A DNA stretch of 64,000 bases from Paragonimus westermani (GCA_008508345.1 QNGE01000927.1:8376-72375); one strand, 5' to 3'. Numbered from the stretch's first letter, positions 24,336 to 38,324 are shown. Numbers and translations are program-made. Notes: generated by a model from the sequence alone, not told the origin.

Positions 24336-26289
24336 AGTAACCGGAAAGTTTTATATATATCTACACTTCAGAATCTGTTACTGACTACAAAATCATAAAG
24401 CAACTGTGGTACTATCTCCAAACACAGTCAAATTAGTGGGTTCATTGTACACTCCCAGAAATCTCACCCATTTCCAGTAGCCAACTTCGTTCATCCAGGG
24501 TAAACCACCTCGCCTCTGCCCTTAAACCCTCCAATCCAACCAAAGGCGTGATCTACAGAAAAACAATGTGTGTTGGTCTCAATCGCCCATGCGGTATCCA
24601 CAAGGTAAGTTACTCATTAATTTCTGTGACCCATTTAAATATTGTGCTGTTCCTCTTAACGGAGGCTGAAGTACGTTTAACCGATTGTAGGAAGACTGAT
24701 TAATCTTATATCCCTGACTTTCAGTTGTTTATGTTGCACCTGTGGTGAGCTGAGTTTTGCAATATAGCGGTCGCCTAATCGTTCAAGCTTTTGAGGAGTG
24801 TGGCTTGTTACAAGGGGCTCCACAAAAACAGTAGGATCCTAACCTGTCTTCTGTGCGTGACTAAAGCTCAATCAACTGGCCCAGTGGTCTCGCCTTTGGT
24901 CTACAAGCCATTAAAAGAGAATCCACGTAAAAATTTAGGATATATATGCTCAATCTGTATAACTTTCGTGGCCTCAGACGAAGTTCGGAGTGCACTACAG
25001 TGTCTGTTATCTAGCAAGCGCGTCAAGTGTTACACTTTATTTCACTAATTCTGTGATCACAGGCAAGCTCAATCGGAACAGGTGAGAGGCTAGCACTTCG
25101 ACAGCCGGTTAACATGTTGTCTGCTGACAACAAGAACCAGACTTCCACTCACTGCGACACTATCCAGTAACGATGCTGACTATGAGACTTATTTTGCTGG
25201 CCAGAAGAATATCCCATCCTCTGTTAATAACATCCAATCGGACAGACATTGGCAACGGAGCTACTCAAAATCTAAGACGCGGGTACAACTACAGCCAACT
25301 CGCCCTGTCAAAATGAACACAGGTAAGCAGGTAAAATCTCAGTCCATCCACCTTGACGGACACTGTAACGTGAACAACTTAGACGTGGATACCGTTACAT
25401 TCAGGACCATGTATGTGTTGGTCAGTAATTTTATTCGAACAGCTTGAGGGTAGTTCAACAGTGCCAGCAGATTGGGGGGAAATTGGCAGAAAAGAAGTTT
25501 TGCAATTTTGCTTAAGGTCGGGCTTTCTTCCTATCTCCCCAAAGCGAATTCAGAAACTACGAACAAGCTGTGATCGTAAGTGCGTTCCCATAACGCGTCC
25601 GCTGCGGTTTACTGTTCATGTCGTAGCTGACTCTGAGTACTAAACGACACTGCATCAATCTACCTGCAACGAAAGTGAGATCCTAATTTAGAAACCTCTT
25701 GAAAGAGACACACACGCTTGCAGCCGTTGTCTGAAGCCCTGGTAGTTGAGGAACGTAGGCTCAGGAGCCTTATATTACACGATACGTCTGCCTTTAAAAG
25801 CCCTATTGCTATTTTTCGAGCAGAACCTGATCTAGAACAATGGAATTTCCTAGTATCATTGGTCTCTGCTCTAACAACCACCTATGTAAATAATCTGTTC
25901 CGGCTAGCATGCCGAACCTCGGTGGGTGAGCTCCGACTTCTGAGAATAATCTTCTTGACGGCAGAAATGACAGAACATGCGAATGCAACGTGGTTCATAT
26001 TCCATCAACAGTTGCCTATCGGGAACAGATGTCTTTCTGACGGACCGAGAAGCATCTGGAGAAGAACAGCTGTATACTACCACAATTTCTCCTGAGTGAC
26101 CTTCACCGGATTTAAAGACCCAATCCAAGTGTTCAAAAACGCCCCGACCCACCGCCATTCAGGTAGTAGGTCACGGTCTCAAAATACACTAAAGCGTACC
26201 AACTAAGCGCATCTCACTCGATAAATCTCCTCTAGTGTACCTACCTGATGCACTTACTATATGCATTGAACCATTCTTCTGGTACTGCT
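24336..26289. other. Gene-poor stretch
   Basis: No gene is recognised. The last kilobase could hold the first ORF of the LINE that begins near 26290, but no ORF1 domain can be read. Confidence 0.4.
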
Positions 26290-26480
26290 TTTACGGCAAC
26301 GTGGACTCAACCTTAAGTAAGTTGGGTGGGCTTCGAGAGCACTATTCCTAGCGAAACTTGTTTATATTAGGTGTCACGGAGATCTGGTGTAAGCAGGAAG
26401 TTCATGAGGGCGAAATGCCCACTCCCGGTATGACAGTGTTTCGCAGTGATAGGAAAGTCGACAAATGAGGTGATGTAGCC
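26290..26480 (+). pseudogene. LINE AP-endonuclease fragment
   Basis: Plus-strand translation reads VDSTLSKLGGLREHYS, a stop, then NLFILGVTEIWCKQEVHEGE and MPTPGMTVFRSDRK. This corresponds to the N-terminal half of the endonuclease, with the T-E-T/I-W block carrying the catalytic Glu. A further endonuclease block, EVFMIGDLNVPAPFG (the usual GDFN motif), follows at 26875-26925 after damaged sequence. Confidence 0.8.
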
Positions 26481-27539
26481 CATTATTTGGGCTTTCACAC
26501 AGACATCAAGTATTCGTGACAGGCTGTCACGAAGTCTTCCGGAATCAGTCTACTAAGTAGCTAGCGTCACTCAATGCTTCACTTGTCTTGGCTGTGTGAT
26601 TTCCAAATAGCCTTCTGTGCACAGGCATGCCGACATGGGCTTACACAACGCTGTGCGTAGAAAATAATCTTCAGGTTATACTTGAACATTTATATTGTGA
26701 GACTTTTCTCACCCGGAGCTAGACTTCACGAACCCATTAGTCAATAGTGCAACGTTTTATTATGCCGGGAACCACTTCTGGGCAGTAATGAACGCTGGAC
26801 TATTCACACATGTCCAAGACCATACCAGATGACGAACGGACTAACGGGCGTTTTGTGTTGGTCTCTTTCTTACCAAAGAAGTTTTCATGATAGGCGACCT
26901 AAATGTCCCAGCTCCATTTGGTCTTAGTTATCACGAGATGAATGAAGTCATCTGTCTACAGAGAACTAGACAGTATACCCCGCAAAATGCGGGTCTAAAG
27001 AGCCATCACAAGACAACTCTTGAAGGGTTGAAGACGCAGATCAGAAAGGTTTAATGACTTGACTCCATCACTACACTCATCCTGGACGACCAATGGCAGC
27101 TCGGCGTTGAGGAAGTCTCCCATGCTGTTAACAACCATTTTCTTGTAAACTATCCCCGTTCTAGTGGGAAACCGAGACATGTAAGACAGAGATAAACGTC
27201 TGATTACACAAAAATGTTCATCCTGGAACAGACATCAACTAGGACAAACCGAACTTGCGTCTGTTGAGTATGTCATGTGACGCAATCTTACCGCAGCTGC
27301 AGTCCGACAATATTGGTTTTGTTATCAACGCCGTCTTGCACAAATGTTGCTAGTGAATCCTAAGCCTTCCTACAGCCAAGTTGTAACAGTTACAGGAAGT
27401 AAAGTTAACAATTCGCAATTGCAAACCTTTTGTGGATTTACTAACACATATGCAGGGCAGCCAACATACAAATGTGCATAGCTGTTAACCACTTGAGATT
27501 TTTGAGTAAATTGGCTGCAATTTAACTGGATTACCCCCA

Positions 27540-28170
27540 ACTTCCAGTGTCGCAGGTTAGAATTAAATTAGACGGTCTGCTTGCGTATAAATCACCCAGT
27601 CCAGCATCAGCGTCCACCTTTCATCTTGAAGAGCTGCGCCACGGAATTAGCAGAACCACTGTTCAATCGCTCCTTGTCATTTGGTCGTCTATCATAAACC
27701 CGGTAAGAATTTACGATCACAACTATCTTCAAAAGCAAGTGCAAAAGTGACTCAGCACACTGTCAACCAGTAGCTCTGCTTTGAATGGTACGCACAGTGA
27801 TGGATGGTTTACCAAGCTAAGCTTTAAGACCTCGAACTGATCACTGAGGTGCAACACAGCTTCCGTAGAGGATACTCATGCGTCACGAATCTGCTGATTG
27901 CTCGCAAATTCCGGAAGAAGGCTGGTGGTTTGTCATAACTTTTCTAAAGCCTTTGACAAGGTTTATCATTCTATCTTGACACGGAAACTCAGTAGTTATG
28001 AACTTGATCGACGCTTACTCATGTGGCTTGAGGATTGTCTGAGTGAACGTAGGTTCAAAATCAAGGTGAATAGACAGCTGTCAGAATGGTCTCATACAAA
28101 CAGAGAAGTTCCTCAGGGGTCCATCTCAGAACCTCTGGTATTCATTCTTCTTGACACTGGTGAGATATAG
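27540..28170 (+). pseudogene. LINE reverse transcriptase fragment
   Basis: Frames read VRIKLDGLLAYKSPSPASAS (27547 on), then EVQHSFRRGYSCVTNLLIAR (about 27845-27905). After a frameshift they read NFSKAFDKVYHSILTRKLSS and VPQGSISEPLVFILL (27898-28170). FSKAFD is RT motif A and PQGS is motif B. The following text jumps from motif B straight to MPFNVDKCKAV near 28230, so the segment with the FADD box (motif C) is deleted. The enzyme cannot work. Confidence 0.87.
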
Positions 28171-28194
28171 TCTGCATAGAAGGTATGATAACCT

Positions 28195-28840
28195 AGCAGA
28201 ACAACCTCAATTGTTCAAAACTTAGAAAGTAACATGCCGTTTAATGTTGACAAATGTAAGGCCGTTCGTAATCGGTATCTGAATTATGCTCACTACCATC
28301 TTGAAGACACAAAGTTACTCGTGTCAGTATGCAAAAGCGACAAAGGGATCATAGTGGCAGACAGTTTCAGTCTGTCTATAACTGTACAGCCATGAGCAAA
28401 AAGTTATAAGTAAACTTAAATCTGTTAGGAGGAATTTGTGGAACCTTCTTCCTATGTCCGCCTAAGAAATTCGCCCACACTTGGAAATGAACGCACAAGT
28501 TTGTCCTCTTAATACTAAAAAAACATTCGGTGCCAACTAGTGTTTACAGATGGATCACTAGGAGAATTATAAGGCTCACGGAAATCTCCTACCCAGAAAG
28601 ATTGACGGGAATAGATCAACTCTAAATGAATTACAACTGTGATACGTGTTCCCTCTAGACAACGATGGGCGTTTACTGGGTCACCCACTGAAACAATGAG
28701 GAGAAAGGTGGGTTACTTTGCAAACAGAATCCGTTTACAATGAAATGCTTTGCCCAACTCTGTGGTCACAAGTGAGCCGACTGCAAATTTTAAAACATTA
28801 CCTAATGGGCACATATATGGGAGACAACTTGCGCTACAAG
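28195..28840 (+). pseudogene. LINE post-RT C-terminal region
   Basis: Pieces read MPFNVDKCKAV, YLNYAHYHLEDTKLLVSV, IIRLTEISYPERLTGID and NALPNSVVTSEPTANFKT in the order found in the C-terminal part of CR1-like ORF2. Stops and frame changes separate them. The likely 3' end of the element lies shortly after 28840; no tail repeat was identified. Confidence 0.75.
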
Positions 28841-31800
28841 TTTCCTAACCATCACTTCAGCCCAGACCCACAGGTCATTAAGTGCGCATATCCGCCGAAC
28901 TGCTGTGCTTCCCTGTCGGTTGCAGATAACATTTCAACCAACAGTTTCTTTGAAACTCTCATTAATTTATTTTTATTCTCTTTTCCTTTACACTTATAAA
29001 CCGTCCAGCAGAATTTTTCAGTGAACAAAGCAGAAACAGGAATGCACAAGCTTCCTGTACCAACCTATTTATGCATTTGGTTTTGTGAATGGAATACATT
29101 ATTAAGAATTTGGGGTGTGGACAAAACGGAAGGAAATTTTACAATACGGAGTCAACCAATCTGTGAACACTTAGGTCCTAGTGTAAGTCGTTGCAATCGA
29201 GACTTACCTACTTCCAAAGCATAAACCAGCAACGATCCAACGCTGGATTGAACTCTTGACCTTTCGGTATTCACACCCAAATGAACTCAGCATATGGCAA
29301 CGTGTACATGAACAAAGAGATAATTTTGACCCGTCATGCTTTCATTAACCAAAACGGACACAGTTCACTTCAGGTCAGCAGTTGTAATTGACTCTGGTTA
29401 CCTGACCTTGTTGTGAAAATCGGTCACTTCCTGTGCAGAACTCATAAACTCACGTTTTGAATGCATCCGATAGAACCAATAAACCGAAGACGACACCGAA
29501 TTATACGTCAAGATTCACTTTGTCTTGATCAACGTGGTGCGGTAACTGTTAAGACTTCAGTTCGTCCAAAGTTTTGTTTGAAAAACAGCGATAGAGAAAC
29601 AGGAGGTCTTAGGGGGGCTTCCGTATACTGTGCAATTGTTAACCATAATGACATTGGGTGACGTGGTACAACTGTCTCAGGACTGCACATTGAAATGACT
29701 GCTAACATGTCGCACAGTCAAGAAAGGTATGGAAGCAATAAAGGACAGTTGATAGACTAAATGGTCCGTTTGGTGGATTCGGACACAATATTCCCACAGT
29801 CCCCCCCCCAATGTTTCATTTTCGAGTACTCCATAAATTGCGGCTTTCGCAAGTAATAAAGATGGCGACAACTGTAACGGAAAACTTTCATTCCATTATC
29901 AACGTCTAACCACCGGAAGAAGAGAGTTTCCTCAAACCGATTAATAATGTTTCTGACAAAAGTGGCCTAGAGTCAAAAAACCACTGTTTTATTTGCCCCT
30001 TAATTACTGGATGTCTTGCAAGGCATTTTAGGCAGTAAATGACTCAACTTCAAAATTATATATTATATTACTATATGCATCATAGTACTATGTTGCTGGA
30101 TTTAGTTAGACAGAAAACCTAGCACTACGAGAAACATCGTACCCCTAATAGCGCCGTCCAAATAGCTAATTAAATTAATTCATTTCCAACAGTTAGGTGA
30201 AACAGTAGGATCACAATACTAAAACTGGCTTAGCCAATGAGGCATACGCTGGCGATCTTACGAACCACGAGGTGAATTTAATCAGTTTCTAGATAAAAAA
30301 GACCACAAGGTTGTTAAGAGTGACAGTGTTATGTAGTTCTTACTTTTAACAGGCTGCATTTTAGCATGCACAGTGATCAGTAGCTGTTTTGACATTAGTG
30401 AAAATACATATCTTCTTTATAAAAAATCAAAATTTTTTGTATTAAAAGCTGTTGAAATTCAGACTCGCTGCTTATCAGCACTAAATACGCTGCAATAGTA
30501 CACTTCTAAAATACATCAGGATGGATTAATGCTAATTTTTCGGATACATTTGAAGAACCTCCAAAGTTTGGTGAATAGGCAAACACCAGAGACTAACGAT
30601 CGCCGAACTAAGTGTTTGACTTAGAATCCTCTCAACTTAATTCTCTGTAATTTGGGAATAATAATAACAAATTTCAGAAAGAATTGATCGATTTCCAATA
30701 AAACTCAATTTGAAGTTCATGTATAAGGCTTCCGGTTAAGCTGGTCCACTTCACACGTTCTCGATAAATCATGATATCACTTCTTAATACGAACATGTGC
30801 AGAGGAGCATTTGACGGTTTCCCGATAAACGGAAGTAAAACTGAGGCCAGAAGTGTTGTAGCTGAACATGCATGTTCCGAAATCCGTTTGCTGTTTCTTA
30901 TTATGTGTATATTGCAGTACAGCGTATTTATGTAGCCAGAAACTTGGTCGAGAAACACGGTAAAACAAAAGAACAAAATTGCATATAACTGCAATAACTG
31001 CAAAAATTGCAGCGAATGTATGTCGAAAAATAGGTCCTAAATTATGATTTTTCTGTTTTCCGTTTTGAAATTCATTTACTTGACCAGATGTCTTATAAAA
31101 AGAAGTATGTTAGGAAATGAATTTGACTCTCCAACCAGCCGAAACTGAGTTTTCACATTTGGTGTGAAACCACGATTTGATAAGCCTGAAACAAATGACT
31201 GTTTGGGACGTCCTTTAACATGCCTTGGTAACATACCTTCCATTATAAATTTCCAGCACATTTTGTGTAGCACGTATCTTGGGTAGCTGGTAAAACTTCT
31301 CCAGAGCTGTAAGTCACAAGCCAAAACTGTCGAAAACCAGTGATCTAGATAAACAAGAGACGGACGCGAAGAAAGTGGTTCATCATAAACAGGAACAGGA
31401 AGCGGCCGTTTAACCGTACATTATACCGACTACATTTGAACAGTACCAAAAAGATTGTACCACATTTATAGCTAATTTTTGGAGATGGACGTGCTGGCAA
31501 TTTAACAGACCAGGCAACCGGTGCATAAAGGTGGTCTTTGGGAAGGATTAAATGGTCGAGGCCTAAACCAGATTGGCCCTATGTCTGAGTGGAAGCGATC
31601 TAGTAAAAAACGACATCAAGAGCTTATTTAAAAAGAGAAGAGCAATTAATGAGTAGTAGTGTGTGCGATACTTTAGTGATCACAACTTGACGTTTGAATG
31701 GAAGATACGTTGAAGCACAAAGTAGTAAGCCTTACTGATGCTGTCAACTGCGGAAGCGTAATCCAATGAACATGCACGAGCTGACACGATTCTTCCATCC

Positions 31801-34800
31801 ACTGGGAGACAGAAGGACTTAAACCAGGTAGGCGAACGTATCTACAGTAAGACAGATATAGAAAGAAGGATTGGATACGTGCAATTACGAAAGTTTTCGG
31901 CAGCAAAAGTGTAACCTATTATAGTACATCAACTCACTGTCCATTTCCTAACTCAATTTGGAGTGGCGAAATGACAGCAAAGGTATCTAACAAAATACTA
32001 TAGGCTGAACTTTTCTCTGGTAAATTTGAGCGCATCGTGTCATTTGATCGATGAAGGAGACTTCCCAGAATGGGTTAATTAAGCAGGATTAATTCAAGTA
32101 ATTAATATTTAGGAATATTAGTCAGGCTGATTTTTTCAGGGGCAGAATAGTCGGTGGCAAATATATCTTCAACCTAATCGGCAGTTCACGACTGCCTTGT
32201 TGAAAGTGAATTACAGTCAACTCTCGAGGCAGTCGATTAACCTAAGCATTGCTGTCTAGTGATGGTGAATAAGGTTTAAAGTGTGATCAGCACAGTATTT
32301 TGCCCAACACGCCCGTCTTGTGTGCACAAAATTCGGCGTTTCATTATCGGTTTGCTAAGAACGAGTTCAGACATGAAGGAACTTGAAGCCCATTGCTGCT
32401 TTCTTATAACGAGTCGTTTGAAATTCTCTGTCGGGTTGTAAATCCGCAGTGAACTGTGGTTCCTGATTAACACATAGTGCGTTACAGCAGAGATATAAAA
32501 GAACGCAAACCCTTTTCAGGTGGCTGACAGGAACCCTGTACCCTAGAACTGTGTTCATTCTGTAACAGCTGGTTACTCTGAAGCCCTTGATCCACTTTCA
32601 ACTCCAGCTACTCGGACAACACTTTCGTGTGCATCGTTGAAAATTGATTATGCCAATAAAATGGAAGTTGGTGCAATGTGTGAAGTATGCTCTACCTGTA
32701 TCGCCCAAGTACAGCCTACTAGTCGTCTCTGATTCAACACAGTCAGAGGCCTAATTAGTTTGCGTCGTTCCGTAACGCCTGGACTTTGCTGCATTCTTTC
32801 TGCTTCATACAGCTGCTTAAATATCCCATCGTTACCCGCTTGATACCAGAGCAGACACTTGAGATATAGTAAATTGATACGGAGACAATAAAAGATAATG
32901 TTGGCAGGAGCAGAACTGCTATCCGAACACACCAAACATTCAAGGGTATTCTGTGGCCTACAGGGTTCAAACAGAACCCTCATTTTTTACAGTTTCAGTC
33001 AAAAGATCATGAAAATGAATATCACTAGACAGGAATACCCAGCTAAAGCGTTTGCATTTTATGACAGCGCAGTTGCAAACGATGCTCTACTGCACTGGAA
33101 AAATCATATAACCGTTTTGAGCCACTTCACTTTATCAATCAAGGAGACCTGAACATCAAGCCGTAAATCGGTGTTTCCTTTTCATAGTCAATGACCTCAT
33201 ATATATAGCCGAATACTTTAAGCTTAGCTAAAACTGGTTGTGGATGGCGGGTTTGCGAGTTTCGCGCAAGCGGTAATGAAGACTTTTCAACCCAGAGGTT
33301 CTCTAGTGTACGTTCAACTGTGCCCATCTTGGGTGCTCAGAAAATGACAAGTCACGACGGTTTTCATGTTATACTCTATCACTTTATATCTACGTTGGTG
33401 TGAGCCACGCTTGCCTGAATTTACACAGCTAAAGGTCAGGTGTTCAAACAGTCATTGTACGATCGGTTACACACCGGCTGACAACTGAGCTGAGCGTAAT
33501 CCTGGATAGCAAATTTATTATGCCAGGTTTTTGCATAAACTGACATGAAACGACAATATTCTCCTTATCTGGAAATGAATACCGACCCAACCTAACCCCA
33601 TCGGATCATTAGTGAGATTATTATTAAACCACACGATATGAAACTGAGTGTTTTAACCAGTGAACCGGTTGAAACGACTACACCGTGCACAGACAAATAC
33701 GCACAAGTTGCATGAGGTTACATTTTACAGCCCAGGTTTTTATAGTGAAATGCAAGGTGATTCCAGCTACCATTGATTCCGTCCCTGATTGCTAGGTCAA
33801 TTACCGCGCAGTATGCATGTAATTTGGCTATAAGTCGGTAATACAATCTCCGATAGTGGTTTCGCGAACAGTGACGCAATAGCATTTCTATGGCTATGGC
33901 TGAAGTTTTGCATCCACTGGGTTGTACTGTTTGCGTTTGACCTCTCTGTAGGTACAAATTTTATCGGGACTCAGCTGAACGTAGATCATCGCGACAACTT
34001 ACCGATCTGGAACGAGTTATTGATACTGCGTGAATAACAGGAAGTGACTCTCGAATCACCGGAAGTGGAGGCCTCGATGAAATGGAATCCAACTTTGACA
34101 GAGTAAATTTTATTCACACGGCTATTAGGCCATGTGGAGTAACATTCACAACACTCTTAAAGGTTATTACGAACTGCAGTGGCGATAGCAGTTTCGCTAA
34201 GTTTTCTATTTGGATATTGATCGGTTAAATCACAACACTGAAGAAACGGCGAAAAATTTCTTCTGCTGGTCTTACGAGCCTAATTCTGACCAAAAATTGT
34301 CTTACTACCATTGCGGACTTGGCCTACATGACGAACCTATTCAATGGAACTATGTGGAGCGCACGATTCGTCAATAGTTCTTTATAAGAAAAGTGAGGTT
34401 TTACATAAACTCGTAAGTAACTTATAGATTCTGGAATACATCAAGACTTACGACCACTGCGTGCAAGAAACCGCTGAATTCCGACTGACTAATTCAGTAA
34501 CTTTGAAAAAATTAATACCAACTGCTGCGGGGAACTACACGATATGTGGGTTATTTTACCATTCTCGTTGAGTACTTCAAGCTGTTTGACTTTACTGTCT
34601 CTTATATGTTAAAACATATGTTTGAATTAACATCTTGTAAAGAACAGTGCTTATGTGAGGAAGTAGGACAAAAATCACCAGTAGGTTTTTGCTTAATTTT
34701 TGTAGACCTAGACAGTTTCTAGTGCCTTTTCGATATGTCACAGGAGATTCAATCTTAACACAACGACCTCCAGCACTGTCATCATCAGTTAAAAATTGTT

Positions 34801-36824
34801 TTTGTCTAACACGATTAACGACTTCTGAGTGACCCGCCAGAGCAACAGTACAAACTAAGCCGTTCAAACAGTGGAGAACAATATTCTGACTCTTGGGCGG
34901 ATCTAATCAGCAACAGGCGGCCAGTAGCAGATGGGTCCAAGCACAGACTTGTTGTACGCATTCTGGACACCAAGCCAAATTCTCACGTCGCTTAATCGCC
35001 AGAATCATTGCTCTGGAATAGAAGTACGTTTGACTTTTCACTGCCACTGTTTATCAGATGTCGCTTGTCGCATGATAATATACACTTATAAGGCGTTTGT
35101 TAAACTATAGCTTGATTTCTGTTACTCACGTTTGTATCCGAATTTTTCCACTATCTACCTTACTTTGCGGACAGGCTGAGAAGACCTGCCGACGTCTCAG
35201 ACTGTCCAACGCTGATTCGAAATTACATGAACACTCTGGAACTCTGTGTGGCTGTAGATTTAAAAAATCCTAATTCAAAAACTAAATGTTCATCGTTCGT
35301 AGGACAATGGAATAATTTTAACTGGGATTTAAATGTCGCATGCTGCGACCAACGCAGATTACTCAGCATATGAACGTACAAAGAAACGGATTGTAAGCAA
35401 TTTGCAGCTGTGCGTTGCCAGCTTGACACAAGGGTTGAACAGTGCGACAAACCTGAGTGATCTTCCAGGTAAACCGCTCAAACATTTTCCTGATGTTTAC
35501 TGAAAATCGTATTGTGTTGAACTGGTTCAGCTTTTCTCCATCACAGGTTTCGTACGCTTTGTATGATAAAAAAATTGTTGGGGATTGTTGACCTCCCTCA
35601 CAGAACCATGTCTTTCTTCTCGACACATTTGTATCTGTTATCTGATAATTTTGGCGGCCACCGTCGAATTCCATCCTTTTCGTAACTACACTTGCAGAGT
35701 TGTTGAAACCTTTCTGAACATGGTGTTTATGCCCTGTTACCTCATTTTCTGGATCCATTTGCTTTGGTGCACTTATTTCCTGCTCATTTTCGGTCAAGTC
35801 GTAAAGACGTTGGGGAGCTTCGTAACTTTTGACGTCTCTTATGTGCTTGCTTGAACACCCGGTTGATTCACATTTGAGGTGACAGAGCTTTATTGCTCTG
35901 TAAAATTTAGCACCGTATAAATTCCAATTTCTACGACAATCATTTTGACGCCTTCTTACGAAAGTCCGGTTTATCAGAACGTTTCAGCTGACGTTGTTAG
36001 GTTCACTGACTTTCCATTTCTCAGTGACAAAGTTGAATTTGAATGGATGGCTTCGGATCCTCTGTCATCGTGTTTCTTTTTAACGGGAAGTGCATAAGAA
36101 CCTATTTCCTATTGATGGATAGTGATTTGGATCAGTGCATCTTCGATCACGTACTGTTTCCAAGGTAGGTCCGGCTTGTACTGTAATGATTATGGGAACA
36201 AGTGGTCTACTTTCAGCCACATGTTGTTTGAAATTGAATCTTCGCTTCGGTGGAATTAGATTGAAAAGGCGAACGCACTACTTGCTCCAAGTCTGTTAAA
36301 TGCGCGCTGTCGGTTACATTGGTCCATCCAACGATCCAATAGTTTCGACAGCTGTCAGATTAACAATCCGCTTCACTTTAGTGAACCTAATGGTGCAGTT
36401 GAGGGAGTTCATTAGGAGTAGAATAGTTAACACGCTAAGGTGCCCACTGGAGAATAATAGTGTGTAACCTCTATGCCATCTACGAAGTGTTACTATGCCG
36501 GTTACTAAATTTGCTTGATTCTTAATTTGCTCACAAGTATATTCACTTAAAGGGACCTCGAGTGATATGATTACCATTCACTTCGTTCACTGAGCATTTT
36601 ACTCCCATCGTATGGTGTTTTTAATTCTCCATTTAGAATGTCCCCAACTTTGTCTGTGGGTTGGTTGCAATCCTACATGTGGTGTAGTATATCTTGGAGA
36701 GGCACAGTGGTTAAGAGAAAGGACACTGTTTTTCAATGTTTATTTTTTTCAGAGGTGAACACCATCATGTCTATGAAGCAGCGGACATAATGTGAAGTTT
36801 TTGATGTGTATGTCAACCTCCTGA
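28841..36824. other. Gene-poor stretch of about 8 kb
   Basis: No gene or transposon is recognised. Open frames up to 144 codons (35363-35797 minus) show no motif. A tRNA-like box B (AGTTCAATCC, minus strand, near 29255) may be a SINE relic but is not convincing. Confidence 0.4.
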
Positions 36825-36836
36825 CCAACGCAGTAC

Positions 36837-38096
36837 GTGAGGATAGAAGAAGACGAAACAATGATTTCGTTCGATGTCACAGCACTCTTCACATCCATTG
36901 ACCTCACCCTAGCCAAAGAGACGTTGCGAAATCTGTTAGAAGAAAATCCCCGACCGAATGAATCATTGAAACCGGAGGGCATATGCAATATCATGGAGCT
37001 ATGTTTGTCGACGTACCTCAAATTCAATGGCCAAATCTACCAACAACTTAAAGGAACTCCAATGGGTTCGCCCATGTCCGGATTTATCGCAGAGGCTGTC
37101 ATGCAGAGGTTAGAGAACATCGCGCTACCAAAGATCAAACCGAAACTCTGGGTACGATATGTTGGCGATACATTCGTAATCCTCAAACGCTCAATGATTG
37201 AGGACACACACAGACTGCTGAACAACGTTTTCAACGATATTAAATTTACGATGGAGACGGAAACCGACAATCAACTACCGTTCCTAGATGTACTAATCAA
37301 CCGCAAACCTGATGGAACACTGGAGACCTCAGTTTATCGGAAAGAAACACACACAGACCAACTCCTTAGTTTCCGCAGCAACCACCCAGTCTGCCACAAG
37401 AGAAGCTGCATTCGAACCCTGTTCAAACGAGCTGAAACACACTGCAGCACCGCAGAGCTCCGGAGAAAAGAAGAAAACTATCTATACCGAGTATTTTTTC
37501 GCAACGGATACCCGCGAAACTTTATCAGACGGAGTCTACTAAAAAAAAACAGAAAGCTCAACTCCAATGACCCACCAACAAAACGAATTGCACTACCATA
37601 CATCAAAACCGTATCAGAAATTACCGCCAGACTACTGAGAACACATGGTATCACGCTAGCACACAAGCCAACAGCAACATTACGAAAGATACTATCAAAA
37701 CCAAAAGAACAATCCAAACCCGCTGACAGAAGAAATGTCATCTACAAAATCCAATGCAATGACTGCGGACAACACTACGTCGGCCAAACCGGACGGAAAT
37801 TATCAACACGAATACATGAACACGAACTGGCCATCAAGAGACACGATCAACTTTCCCTGATCTCCGTCCACGAGGATGAAACTGGACACACCTTCAACTT
37901 GAACACCGCAGAAATCCTTACCCAGGCCAATACCAAACATGCAAGAGAATTTCTCGAAGCTTGGTATTCATCAACCGGTTCAATAAACAAACACATCGAG
38001 CTAGACAAAATCTACGAGCCAATGCGAATCAAGGATTTGAGGAGACGTGAACGCCATCGAGCCCAACTACCGGTAAACCCAAACAGAGCAACTTGA
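36837..38096 (+). pseudogene. Penelope RT and GIY-YIG endonuclease, RT active site mutated
   Basis: The frame holds RT motif A (SFDVTALFTSID, residues 11-22), motif B (GTPMGSPMSG, 73-82), motif C (RYVGDT, 107-112) and the later LPFLDVLINR block (147-155). The GIY-YIG domain follows: VIYKIQC (301-307), a C-x2-C pair at 307 and 310, YVGQT (314-318), Arg325, and a downstream Glu near 371-374. Motif C should read YVDD. Here the first Asp codon is GGC (Gly, 37164-37166), so the RT should be dead while the endonuclease residues look complete. The first codon of the open frame is GTG and follows a stop, so this is a truncation and not a real start. Confidence 0.92.
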
Positions 38097-38259
38097 ACTG
38101 ATAAGACAAAAAGTCAACCAATGGTGGGTCGGACCAGAGGTCAAATACGACGGAAAGCGACCAACCAGAATCCAGGCTAGTATGTCAACTGACTCTCCTA
38201 TATAGGAGTAGGCATCGATCAATCTTCACATTTAAAATATACGCTGAAACACTTACGCA

Positions 38260-38324
38260 CTGATGATGTCACCTCACCTGGTGATGAAACGTTTGCAACC
38301 TAAATGCCAAGCTCGGCGAACATA
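38260..38324 (+). ncRNA. Hammerhead-like core in Penelope 3' region (family 1)
   Basis: CUGAUGA (38260-38266), a 6-bp stem II GUCACC/GGUGAU with a bulged U and a 6-base loop, and GAAA (38286-38289) are in order. A possible stem III is GUUUGC (38291-38296) with GCGAAC (38316-38321), but it has a C/A mismatch next to the core. No stem I could be drawn. Penelope-like elements are known to carry hammerheads in this region, so it may be a degenerate or unusual form. Confidence 0.45.

Larger units (their letters stand above)
26290..28840 (+). mobile_element. CR1-like LINE, broken
   Basis: A plus-strand non-LTR retrotransposon is readable in pieces over 2.5 kb: AP-type endonuclease (26290-26480 and near 26881), RT thumb and finger text (27540-28170) and the post-RT C-terminus (28195-28840). 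Frames shift at least five times and many stops are present. The wording of the motifs (GVTEIW, IGDLN, FSKAFDKV, VPQGS, NALPNSVV) fits the CR1/Jockey group, common in flukes; the exact family is not assigned. Confidence 0.85.

Noticed and set aside
29235..29295. Minus-strand tRNA-like box A and box B (GAGTTCAATCC)
   Set aside because: No acceptor stem or second copy could be found; at best a SINE relic.
36693..36715. GGCACAGTGGTTAAGAG resembling a tRNA box A
   Set aside because: No box B follows at the right distance.
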